A program made the position numbers and the translations under genes. The notes beneath the pieces were generated by a model. It was not told where the DNA came from and searched no databases. It saw only the letters and a list, made by a program, of their open reading frames with translations. A DNA stretch of 64,000 nucleotides from Nonomuraea coxensis DSM 45129 (GTDB taxonomy: Bacteria; Actinomycetota; Actinomycetes; Streptosporangiales; Streptosporangiaceae), in the NCBI RefSeq assembly GCF_019397265.1, contig NZ_CP068985.1:6440001-6504000 (forward strand). Direction: 5' to 3'. Positions 9,497 to 16,944 of the stretch are shown here, in pieces. Numbering within the stretch: position 1 is the first letter of the stretch; each line of letters opens with the position of its first letter.

Positions 9497-10027
9497 ATGG
9501 ACCCGAACGACCTTCGCGTCGGCGACGCCGAGCGCGAGCAGACGATGGCCGCCCTGCGCGAGCACTTCGCCGAGGGCCGCCTGACCCGCGAGGAGCTCGA
9601 CGAGCGGCTGGACCACGCGCTGGCCGCCAAGACCGTCCGTGACCTCGCCCAGGTCACGGCCGACCTCCCCGGGTCCCAGCCGGGGCCCCGCCGGGCGCCC
9701 GAGCACCGGGTGGCCAACCCCTGGGTGCCTCCGCCGCTTCCCGGCATGGGCGACTGGCACGAGGCGATGCGCGCCCACCGCCACCAGATGCACCAGGTGC
9801 ACCACGAGATGCGGCGGGCCCGCAAGGAGATGCGCCACCAGTGGAAGCACGGCCCGGCGCGCCACCACCGGCACCGCGGACCGCACCCGTTCGTCGGGCT
9901 GCTCTTCCTGTTCGTGATCATCGGTTTCGTAGTGGGCGGCTTCGGCGTCCTCAAGGTGCTGTTCGGCGTGTGGCTGGTGGCCATGGTCTTCAGCCTGGTC
10001 CGCCGGCGCGTGCACCACCGCGGCTGA
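9497..10027 (+). CDS. DUF1707 (SHOCT-like) domain membrane protein
   Basis: This is a 176-residue protein. Residues 1-57 (MDPNDLRVGDAEREQTMAAL...) are a canonical DUF1707 domain with the RVGDAERE start and the RLTREELDERLDHAL helix. A His/Arg-rich middle (HQMHQVHHEMRRARKEMRHQWKHG) follows, then a C-terminal hydrophobic hairpin (about residues 133-170) with probably two membrane helices. The ATG at 9497 has GAGGAG upstream. Co-transcription with the PadR gene suggests that the regulator controls this membrane protein; its molecular role is unknown. Confidence 0.85.
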   Translation: MDPNDLRVGDAEREQTMAALREHFAEGRLTREELDERLDHALAAKTVRDLAQVTADLPGSQPGPRRAPEHRVANPWVPPPLPGMGDWHEAMRAHRHQMHQVHHEMRRARKEMRHQWKHGPARHHRHRGPHPFVGLLFLFVIIGFVVGGFGVLKVLFGVWLVAMVFSLVRRRVHHRG

Positions 10028-10055
10028 GAGAGCCCGCGCGGATCGTTTTTGGGCC

Positions 10056-10084
10056 TTGACCCTGTCAGGGACGCCATTGATGAT
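10056..10084 (+). promoter_or_regulatory. Promoter of the DUF6879-like gene
   Basis: TTGACC (10056-10061) and GATGAT (10079-10084) have a 17-nt spacer. The spacer holds the small palindrome CCCTGTCAGGG, a possible regulator site. The start codon is 35 nt downstream, preceded by GGGAG. Confidence 0.5.
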
Positions 10085-10118
10085 CTGGGCGGGTTTTCCA
10101 GCTCGCGAAGGGAGCCGC

Positions 10119-10823
10119 ATGTCCGAGCACGCCGCGTCGAACACGGTCGACGACCCGGCCCATGATCCGGCGGGCGACCCGTTCGCCGCCGTGGCGCACG
10201 CCGACGCCCTCGTCCTCGACGCGGAGGGTTACCACGCCGCCTTCGACCGCGACCACGCCGTGACCGCCGAGCCGATGTGGAAGCTGGAGCGCGCGCAGAC
10301 CTTCTACGAGCCGGACGTGGCGAGCTGGCGGGCCATGATGGACGGCGACTGGGCCGGCTCCCTCGCGCTGGTCGGCGAGATGGAGGGCCCGCTGCGCCGC
10401 TACTTCCGTGGCCGGGTGCCGGTCCGGCGGGCGCGGGTGGCGGAGTTCCCCGTCACCCCTTACCTGCAGTGGGAGATGCACGTGCTGGCCGTGCGGGCGC
10501 GCGCGGGATCGCCGTGCAGGGTGCTGCCCGCCGCGCGGGTCGCGCACCTCGACCCGCTGCCCGAGCTGGTCGTCTTCGGCCCGGCCCTCATGTACGAGGT
10601 CCTCTACGACGAGTACGGCGGCCACCGCGGCGGCCGGCGGATCACCGACCCCCGCGTCGTCGGCCCCTGCCTGGCGGCGGTGCGCGCCCTCTACGCCGCC
10701 GGCGAGGACGTGCTCGCCTTCCACGAGCGCGAGATCGCGCCGCTGCCGCCGCCCGTCGTCACCGACGCGATGCGGGCCGCGGTGCCCGCCTACGGGCACC
10801 GCACCGAGGAGTTCAGGGTCTGA
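10119..10823 (+). CDS. DUF6879-like protein of unknown function
   Basis: This is a 234-residue soluble protein. The core MWKLERAQTFYEPDVASWRAMMDGDWAGSL, then RRYFRGRVPVRRARVAEFPVTPYLQWEMHVLAVRARAG, then RVLPAARVAHLDPLPELVVFGPALMYEVLYDEYGG, follows the order of DUF6879 proteins (charged N-terminus, R-x-R-V-x-E-P/F-x-x-x-Y-x-x-x-E, a central RVL-R block, DFW-like strand). In other actinomycetes such genes often lie beside XRE-type regulators; none is present here. The ATG at 10119 has GGGAG upstream. Its 3' end overlaps the mannosidase gene by 11 bp. Function unknown. Confidence 0.6.
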   Translation: MSEHAASNTVDDPAHDPAGDPFAAVAHADALVLDAEGYHAAFDRDHAVTAEPMWKLERAQTFYEPDVASWRAMMDGDWAGSLALVGEMEGPLRRYFRGRVPVRRARVAEFPVTPYLQWEMHVLAVRARAGSPCRVLPAARVAHLDPLPELVVFGPALMYEVLYDEYGGHRGGRRITDPRVVGPCLAAVRALYAAGEDVLAFHEREIAPLPPPVVTDAMRAAVPAYGHRTEEFRV

Positions 10824-13179
10824 ACAGCGCGCCGCCCGGCTCGTTGACGCAGCGCAGCACCGGGAAGCCGGTCAGCGCGGCGGCGTCCAGCTCCTTCGCC
10901 GTCGTGACGTGGAAGACCGCGCTCTCGCCGGGCAGCAGCGTGACGAGCTGGTCGTCCACGCCCGCGTCCGGGTCCAGCCGGTCGGGGAAGATCGCCAGCT
11001 CGCGCAGCACGGTCCGCGCGGTGACGGTCACCCGGTAGCCGCCCGGCGCGGGCTCGGCGTCGGCGTCCCAGGCCGCGGGCGGGAACGCCACGGCCGGGTC
11101 CTCGGCGTAGAAGCGCACCAGGCGGACCGCGTCGAGCCTGGCCGACAGCAGCTCGCGCGCCGGGTCGTCGGCGGCGGCCACCGACGGCGGCAGCGCCACC
11201 CTGGTCACCGCGCGCGGGGCCACGTGCACGGCGACGACCTCCTTGGCCAGCGGCTCGCCGGTCAGCCGGCGCCGGACCAGCTCCAGCTCGCCCGACCACG
11301 CCTGCGGGGCGTCGTTGACCACGGCCAGCTCGCCGTCCAGCACGGTGATCATCCGGTCGGCGTAGGCGCGGCGCAGCGCGTGCCAGAGCGGCTTGCGCCG
11401 CCCGTCGCCGTCCACCGCCGCCCAGGACGTCACCGGCCAGCAGTCGTTGAGCTGCCACACGACCGTGCCCATGGTGTGCGGCATGAGCGCGCGGAAGCGC
11501 TCCACGCCGAACGCCACGGCCCGCGCCTGGTTGAGCTGCGTCAGGTAGTGCCAGTCGTCGAACGTGTCCGGCCGCGGCAGGTGCGCGCCCAGCCCGCGCA
11601 GCAGCTTCTCCTGGCCGTCCACCGCCTTCTGGTGCGAGGAGCGGGGCGTCAGCGGCTCGTCGGAGGAGGCCCGGCGCAGGGTCGCGTACGCGGGCGGCCC
11701 CTGGAAGCCGAACTCGGCCACGAAGCGCGGCCGGTAGGCGGCGTAGCGGGTGTAGTCCTCGCGGTTCCAGACGTCCCAGATGTGCACGGTGCCGCGGGCG
11801 GGGTCGTTCGGCGGCAGGCCCGGCGCGCCGGAGTAGGGGCTGCCCGGCCAGTACGGCCGCGTCGGGTCCAGCTCGGCCACGATGCCGGGCAGCAGGTCGT
11901 GGTAGAAGCCCGCGCCCCAGCTCCGCCCCTGGAGCCGGTCGCGCCAGCCCCAGTCGGCGTGGCCCTCCAGGTTCTCGTTGTTGCCGCACCACATCACCAG
12001 GCTGGGGTGCGGGGCCAGGCGGGTGACGTTCTCGCGGGCCTCGGCGGCGACCTCCGAGCGGAACGGCTCCTCCTCGGGGTAGGCGGAGCAGGCGAACGGG
12101 AAGTCCTGCCAGACCATCAGGCCGAGCTCGTCGGCGAGGTCGTAGAAGTCGTCGCTCTCGTACAGGCCGCCGCCCCAGACCCGCAGCAGGTTGACGCCGG
12201 CGTCGAGGGCCTGCCCGAACCGTTCGGCCAGCCGCTCCCTCGTCACGCGGGACGGGAAGCAGTCGTCGGGGATCCAGTTGACGCCCCTGACGTAGACGGG
12301 GCTGCCGTTGATCTTGAACCGGAACGCCTCCCGTTCCAGCTCGACCGAGCGGAAGCCGATCCTGCCGTGCCACTCGTCCTCGCCGAGCCGTACCGTCAGG
12401 TCGTAGAGCGGCTGGTCGCCGTGGCCGCGCGGCCACCACAGGTCGGGGCCGGGCACCTTGAGCGCGAGCGCGGCCGAGCGGCCGTCGATGCGGCGTTCGG
12501 CGGAGACGCCGGCGACCTCGGCCGACAGCGTGAGCGGCCCTTCCGCGGTCCGCTCGACCCGGACGTGCACCCGCACCGTCCCGTCGGCGCGGGCCAGGGG
12601 ACGCACCTCGGCCAGCCGGGCGCCGCTCCAGCTCTCCAGCCCGATCGGCCGCCAGATGCCGGCGGTCACCAGCGTGGGACCCCAGTCCCAGCCGAAGTTG
12701 CAGGCCATCTTCCTGATGAACGGGTAGGGCTCGTCGTAGGCGCCGGGCCGCTCCCCGAGCGCCGCCCGCAGTTCCCCGGCGTAGGCGTAGGCGGAGCGGA
12801 AGGTGACCGTCAGCTCGTTGGCCCCGTGCCGCAGCAGGTGGCGGACGGGGAAGCGGTAGGAGCGGTGCTGGTTGGCGGTGCCGCCGACGCGGACCCCGTT
12901 GAGCGTGACCTCGGCGACTGTGTCGAGCCCCCGGCAGACGAGGTCCGTACGCTCGTGCTCGTCCGGCGACCAGGCGAACGTGGTGCGGTAGGTCCAGTCC
13001 CTGCGGCCGATCCAGGCCAGCCGGCGCTCGTTGTCGTCGAGATAGGGGTCGTCGATGAGCCCGGCGGCGAGCAGGTCGGTGTGCACGCAGCCGGGAACGG
13101 TGGCCGGGACCCCGGTGATGAGATCCGCGGCCTCCCGCGACGACAGGGTCCAGCCGTCGTGCAGCGGACGGTGGTTCAA
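10813..13179 (-). CDS. GH2 beta-mannosidase
   Basis: This 788-residue cytoplasmic exo-beta-mannosidase removes mannose from beta-1,4-manno-oligosaccharides. It has the GH2 order: sugar-binding jelly roll (HDGWTLSS to about residue 170), Ig-like domain, TIM barrel (KINGSPVYVRGVNWIPDD, then VWGGGLYESDDFYDLADELGLMVWQDFPFACSAYP), and C-terminal Ig-like domains. The acid/base is E402 in WCGNNEN and the nucleophile is E489 in VAEFGFQGP. It has no signal peptide, so substrate must be imported; the transporter genes lie just upstream in the same operon, 11 bp away. The TTG at 13179 is chosen because AAGGAG lies 6 nt upstream. Confidence 0.93.
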   Translation of the reverse strand: MNHRPLHDGWTLSSREAADLITGVPATVPGCVHTDLLAAGLIDDPYLDDNERRLAWIGRRDWTYRTTFAWSPDEHERTDLVCRGLDTVAEVTLNGVRVGGTANQHRSYRFPVRHLLRHGANELTVTFRSAYAYAGELRAALGERPGAYDEPYPFIRKMACNFGWDWGPTLVTAGIWRPIGLESWSGARLAEVRPLARADGTVRVHVRVERTAEGPLTLSAEVAGVSAERRIDGRSAALALKVPGPDLWWPRGHGDQPLYDLTVRLGEDEWHGRIGFRSVELEREAFRFKINGSPVYVRGVNWIPDDCFPSRVTRERLAERFGQALDAGVNLLRVWGGGLYESDDFYDLADELGLMVWQDFPFACSAYPEEEPFRSEVAAEARENVTRLAPHPSLVMWCGNNENLEGHADWGWRDRLQGRSWGAGFYHDLLPGIVAELDPTRPYWPGSPYSGAPGLPPNDPARGTVHIWDVWNREDYTRYAAYRPRFVAEFGFQGPPAYATLRRASSDEPLTPRSSHQKAVDGQEKLLRGLGAHLPRPDTFDDWHYLTQLNQARAVAFGVERFRALMPHTMGTVVWQLNDCWPVTSWAAVDGDGRRKPLWHALRRAYADRMITVLDGELAVVNDAPQAWSGELELVRRRLTGEPLAKEVVAVHVAPRAVTRVALPPSVAAADDPARELLSARLDAVRLVRFYAEDPAVAFPPAAWDADAEPAPGGYRVTVTARTVLRELAIFPDRLDPDAGVDDQLVTLLPGESAVFHVTTAKELDAAALTGFPVLRCVNEPGGALFRP

Positions 13180-13190
13180 AGGGGTTCTCC

Positions 13191-14069
13191 TTAGCAGGTC
13201 TTCGACCGGGCGCACGCGACGAAGTGGCCCGGGGCGGCCTCCAGCAGGCCGCCGGAGCCCCCGCGCTCGTGGTGGAGGCAGGTGTCCACGGCCTTGGCGT
13301 CGGCCCAATCCTCGTGCAGGCGCGGCACCGCCGACAGCAGCTCGCGCGTGTAGGTATGGAGCGGATCGCCGAAGACCTCGCCCGTCGGGCCCATCTCCAC
13401 CACCGCGCCCTCGCGCAGCACGACCGTGCGCTCGGCCAGGTAGTTGCCGAGCGACAGGTCGTGCGTGATGTAGAGCACGCCGAGACCGCGCGTCTTCAGC
13501 TCGGCCAGCAGGTTGAGCACGTCGATGCGGGTGGAGGCGTCCAGCATGCTGGTGATCTCGTCGGCCACCAGCAGGCGGATCTCCAGCAGCAGCGCGCGGG
13601 CGATGAGCAGGCGCTGGAGCTGGCCGCCGCTGAGCTGGTGGGGGAACTTGCCGAGCACCTGGTCGGGGTTGAGCCGCACGTCGCGCAGCGCCGCCCTGAC
13701 CCGCTCGGCCCACTCCCCCTCGGGCACGCCGGGGTGGTACGAGTCCTTGATCATCGCGAACACCCGGTCGGCCTTGAACACCGGGTTGAACGAGCTGAAC
13801 GGGTCCTGGAAGATCCCCTGGACGTCGCGGTAGTAGTCCTTGCCCGCCCGCGCCGGCCGCCCGTCGAAGGTGATCGTGCCGCTGGTGGCCCGGGTGAGCC
13901 CGAGGATCATGCGGCCGAGCGTGCTCTTGCCGCTGCCGCTCTCCCCGATGAGGGAGACGACCTCGCCGGGCGCGACGTCGAAGCTGACGTCGCTGACGGC
14001 CGTAACGGTACGGCCGCCGAAGGCGCCGATCCTGAACACCTTGGTGACGTGGTCGAGTCTCAGCATCAT
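13191..14069 (-). CDS. ABC transporter ATPase, DppF/OppF type (sugar oligomer importer)
   Basis: This 292-residue ATPase is the second NBD of a Dpp-type importer. It has Walker A GESGSGKST, the Q-loop FQDPFSSFNP, the ABC signature LSGGQLQR, Walker B LLVADEITSMLDA and the H-loop Asp-His pair ITHDLS. The C-terminal cysteine-containing tail (HFVACARSKTC) follows the OppF pattern. The start ATG at 14069 overlaps the stop of the partner ATPase as ATGA. With the binding protein, two permeases and the GH2 enzyme it forms one operon, so the cargo is probably a beta-mannoside or cello/manno-oligosaccharide rather than a peptide. Confidence 0.92.
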   Translation of the reverse strand: MMLRLDHVTKVFRIGAFGGRTVTAVSDVSFDVAPGEVVSLIGESGSGKSTLGRMILGLTRATSGTITFDGRPARAGKDYYRDVQGIFQDPFSSFNPVFKADRVFAMIKDSYHPGVPEGEWAERVRAALRDVRLNPDQVLGKFPHQLSGGQLQRLLIARALLLEIRLLVADEITSMLDASTRIDVLNLLAELKTRGLGVLYITHDLSLGNYLAERTVVLREGAVVEMGPTGEVFGDPLHTYTRELLSAVPRLHEDWADAKAVDTCLHHERGGSGGLLEAAPGHFVACARSKTC

Positions 14070-15007
14070 GCCTTCCAGCAGGCTACGTGGTGGCCGGGCG
14101 CGACCTCGGCCACGGGCGGCTCCTCGGCGCACTCGTCCCCGGCCAGCGGGCAGCGGGCGCGGAAGCGGCAGCCGGCGGGCGGGTCGAGCAGCGACGGCGG
14201 GCTGCCGGCGATGCCCTCCAGCCGCCGCTCGGCGTAGCGGACGCCGACCTGCGGCAGCGAGTCGACGAGGAGCCTGGTGTACGGGTGCCGGGGCGCCTTG
14301 ACGAGCGCGTCGGCGGGGGCCTTCTCGGCGAGGCGGCCCGCGTACATGACCATGATCGTGTCGGCGATGTGGCGGGTGAGCGCGATGTCGTGCGTGACGA
14401 AGATCATGCTCTTGACGTAGCCGCTGTCGCGGAAGCCGAGCAGGGCGCGGGCGACGGCCTTCTGGGTGGAGACGTCGAGCGCGGAGGTGACCTCGTCGGC
14501 GATGAGCAGGGACGGGTCCAGCAGCGTGGAGATGACCATGACCATGCGCTGCTTCATGCCGCCGGACAGCTCGATCGGGTAGCGGTCGAGCACCTCGCGC
14601 GGCAGCCCGACCTGGTCCATGCGGCGCTCCAGCTCGGCGGCGTCGAGCGCGGCGCCGCGCGAGCGCAGCAACTCGCCGACCATCCTGCGGATCTTGCGGG
14701 TGGGGTTGAGCGCGCTCATCGCGTACTGGGGGATGAGGGAGACCTCCTTGAAGCGGAAGGCGGTCATCGCCCGGTCGTCGGCGATCGGCAGCTCGCGCCC
14801 GTCGAGGACGACCCGGCCGCCGACGTGCCGCATGCGGCCGTCCATGCGGATGAGGGCCTTGCCGAGGGTGCTCTTGCCGCAGCCGGACTCGCCGACGAGG
14901 CCGAGGATCTCGCCGTCGCCGAGCTCGAAGGACATGCCGTCGAGCGCGCGCACGTCGCCCCTGAGCGTCCGGTAGTGGACCCTCAGCTCGCTGACCTGAA
15001 GGCTCAT
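14066..15007 (-). CDS. ABC transporter ATPase, DppD/OppD type (sugar oligomer importer)
   Basis: This 313-residue ATPase has Walker A GESGCGKST, the ABC signature LSGGMKQR, Walker B LLIADEVTSALDV and the H-loop VTHDIALTRH. The C-terminal oligopeptide/dipeptide-type extension has the paired cysteines in CRFRARCPLAGDEC and a final C, which in several OppD-like ATPases bind an iron-sulphur cluster. It overlaps the permease gene upstream and the DppF-like gene downstream by 4 bp each, so translation of the five membrane-complex genes is coupled from the permease onward. Confidence 0.92.
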   Translation of the reverse strand: MSLQVSELRVHYRTLRGDVRALDGMSFELGDGEILGLVGESGCGKSTLGKALIRMDGRMRHVGGRVVLDGRELPIADDRAMTAFRFKEVSLIPQYAMSALNPTRKIRRMVGELLRSRGAALDAAELERRMDQVGLPREVLDRYPIELSGGMKQRMVMVISTLLDPSLLIADEVTSALDVSTQKAVARALLGFRDSGYVKSMIFVTHDIALTRHIADTIMVMYAGRLAEKAPADALVKAPRHPYTRLLVDSLPQVGVRYAERRLEGIAGSPPSLLDPPAGCRFRARCPLAGDECAEEPPVAEVAPGHHVACWKA

Positions 15008-15888
15008 GTCTCCCTCAGCTTCGGGTTGAAGACCTCGTCGAGGCCGACGTTGGCCACGTACAGGGCGCCGACGATGGCGGTGATGGCGGCGCCCGGCGGG
15101 ACGAACCACCACCACATGCCGAGTTGCAGCGCGCTCCACTGGTTGGCGTTCTGCAGCATCAGGCCCAGCGAGACGCCCTCGGTGGGGCCGAGCCCGATGA
15201 AGTCCAGCGACGACGCGATGAGCACCGAGCCGCCGAACAGCAGGATGAACGTCATGAACAGGTAGGAGCTCATGTTGGGGGCGATCTCCCTGGCGATGAT
15301 CCGGCCGGTGCCCGACCCGCTCATCCTGGCCAGGTCCACGAACTCGCGGGTGCGCAGCGAGAACGTCTGCGCCCGGATCGCCCGCGCCGCCCACGGCCAC
15401 TGCGTCAGCCCGATGAACAGGCCCTGCACGGCCACACTGCGGATGCCCAGATAGGCGTTGACGATCAGCAGGACGGCCAGGCTCGGGATGACCAGGATGA
15501 TGTTCGTCAGCATGTTCAGCACCTCGTCCACCAGGCCGCCGAGGTAGCCGGCCACGAAGCCGACGACCATCCCGATGACGGCCGCGATGCCGCCGCCGAT
15601 CACGCCGACGGCGAAGGTGGCGCGCAGGCCGTGCACGAACTGGGCGAAGATGTCCTGGCCGAAGGTCGTGGTGCCGAGCCAGTGCTCGCCGGTGGGCGGG
15701 CTCATCGCCTGGACGCTGTACTCGTTGGGCGCGGCGGCCACGAACAGCGGGCCGATCAGGCCCAGCAGGAGCAGCGCCAGGACGATCGTCAGGCCGGTCA
15801 TGAGCTTGCCGTTGCGCACCGCGAAGTAGAGCGCCTCGCGCCGCACCGCGACCGGCTCGCGCGGCACGGCTTCCTGGATCGTCGTCAT
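15004..15888 (-). CDS. ABC transporter permease, DppC type
   Basis: This is a 294-residue permease with an N-terminal OppC-like helix (LMTGLTIVLALLLLGLIGPLF) and about six helices in all. The extracytoplasmic entry HWLGTTTFGQDIFAQFVHG is the family hallmark that follows helix 1. The EAA cytoplasmic loop that meets the ATPase is REFVDLARMSGSGTGRIIAREIAPN. The stop overlaps the start of the ATPase gene (ATGA). Confidence 0.92.
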   Translation of the reverse strand: MTTIQEAVPREPVAVRREALYFAVRNGKLMTGLTIVLALLLLGLIGPLFVAAAPNEYSVQAMSPPTGEHWLGTTTFGQDIFAQFVHGLRATFAVGVIGGGIAAVIGMVVGFVAGYLGGLVDEVLNMLTNIILVIPSLAVLLIVNAYLGIRSVAVQGLFIGLTQWPWAARAIRAQTFSLRTREFVDLARMSGSGTGRIIAREIAPNMSSYLFMTFILLFGGSVLIASSLDFIGLGPTEGVSLGLMLQNANQWSALQLGMWWWFVPPGAAITAIVGALYVANVGLDEVFNPKLRET

Positions 15889-16880
15889 GCCTGCGCACCC
15901 GCCATTCCCGCCCTGGTCCGGGGGTCGACCACGACGTAGACGATGTCGATGATGAAGTTGGCGATCAGCACGCCGAGCACGATGAACAGGAACGCGCCCT
16001 GGAGGAGGAAGAAGTCCTTGTTCTGGATGGCCTTGAGTATGAGGCTGCCGAGGCCCGGGTAGGCGAAGACGATCTCGGTGACCAGCGCGCCGGCCACCAG
16101 GACGCCGAGCTGCAGGGCCAGGCCGGTGATCTGGGGCAGGACGGCGTTGCGGAAGGCGTACCTGCGGATGAGCTTGGAGGGCGCGCCGAGCGCCGACAGG
16201 TACGCCGAGTAGTCCGACTCCAGCTCATAGATGATCATGTTCCGCATGCCGATCGCCCAGCCGCCCAGCGCCACCAGGAACAGCGACAGGAACGGCAGCG
16301 TCCAGTGGTGCAGCAGGTCGAGGACGAACGTCCACGACAGGTTGGGCCGCATGGAGAAGCTGTAGCCGCCGGCCACCGGGAAGAGCCCGGCGATCACGCC
16401 GAGCGACCAGGCCAGCAGCACCGCGAGCCACATGTACGGCATGGCCGTCAGCACGTAGCCGACCGGCAGGACCGTGTTGTCGAGGAGCTTGCGGCGGGCC
16501 GCGTACGCGCCGAACCGGTTGCCGACGACCCAGCTCAGCAGCACCGACGGGACGACCAGCGCCAGCGTGTACGGCACCGCGCCGCCGATCACCTGGCTCA
16601 CCGGGGTCGGGAACAGCCAGATGCTGGTGCCGAAGTCGCCGCGCAGCAGCGCGCCCCAGAAGTTGGCGTACTGCGTGAGCAGCGGCTGGTCCAGGCCGAA
16701 GAGGTTGTTGTAGTAGGCCCGCATCGCCTCGACGGCCTCGGGCTTGGTGACGTTGGCCCGCGCGACCATGCTGGCGACCGGGTCGCCGGGCATGAAGCGC
16801 GGGATCATCCAGTTGACCGTGACGGCGACGAAGAACGTCAGCCCGTAGATGAGCAGTTTCCTGCCGAAGTATCGACGCAC
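15885..16880 (-). CDS. ABC transporter permease, DppB type
   Basis: This 331-residue permease begins with the typical DppB start (MRRYFGRKLLIYGLTFFVAVTVNWMIPRFMPGDP), followed by a BPD_transp_1 domain with five further helices. The EAA loop is LSALGAPSKLIRRYAFRNAVLPQ and EIVFAYPGLGSLI follows it. A hairpin between this gene and the binding-protein gene could lower expression of the membrane complex relative to the binding protein. It overlaps the DppC-type gene by 4 bp. Confidence 0.92.
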   Translation of the reverse strand: MRRYFGRKLLIYGLTFFVAVTVNWMIPRFMPGDPVASMVARANVTKPEAVEAMRAYYNNLFGLDQPLLTQYANFWGALLRGDFGTSIWLFPTPVSQVIGGAVPYTLALVVPSVLLSWVVGNRFGAYAARRKLLDNTVLPVGYVLTAMPYMWLAVLLAWSLGVIAGLFPVAGGYSFSMRPNLSWTFVLDLLHHWTLPFLSLFLVALGGWAIGMRNMIIYELESDYSAYLSALGAPSKLIRRYAFRNAVLPQITGLALQLGVLVAGALVTEIVFAYPGLGSLILKAIQNKDFFLLQGAFLFIVLGVLIANFIIDIVYVVVDPRTRAGMAGAQA

Positions 16881-16901
16881 GTGATCTGTCTCCGGTGAGG
16901 G

Positions 16902-16929
16902 CCCCGCTCCCCTGCGCCGGGGAGCGGGG
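16902..16929 (-). terminator. Intercistronic hairpin between binding-protein and permease genes
   Basis: CCCCGCTCCCC (16902-16912) pairs exactly with GGGGAGCGGGG (16919-16929) around a 6-nt loop. It sits in the 64-bp gap of one operon. Partial termination or RNA stabilisation here would raise the amount of binding protein over permeases and ATPases. Confidence 0.65.
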
Positions 16930-16944
16930 GCTTCGGGGGTCCGG

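Noticed and set aside
10408..13194. Long open frame opposite the beta-mannosidase gene
   Set aside because: It is an antisense shadow of a strongly conserved GH2 gene.
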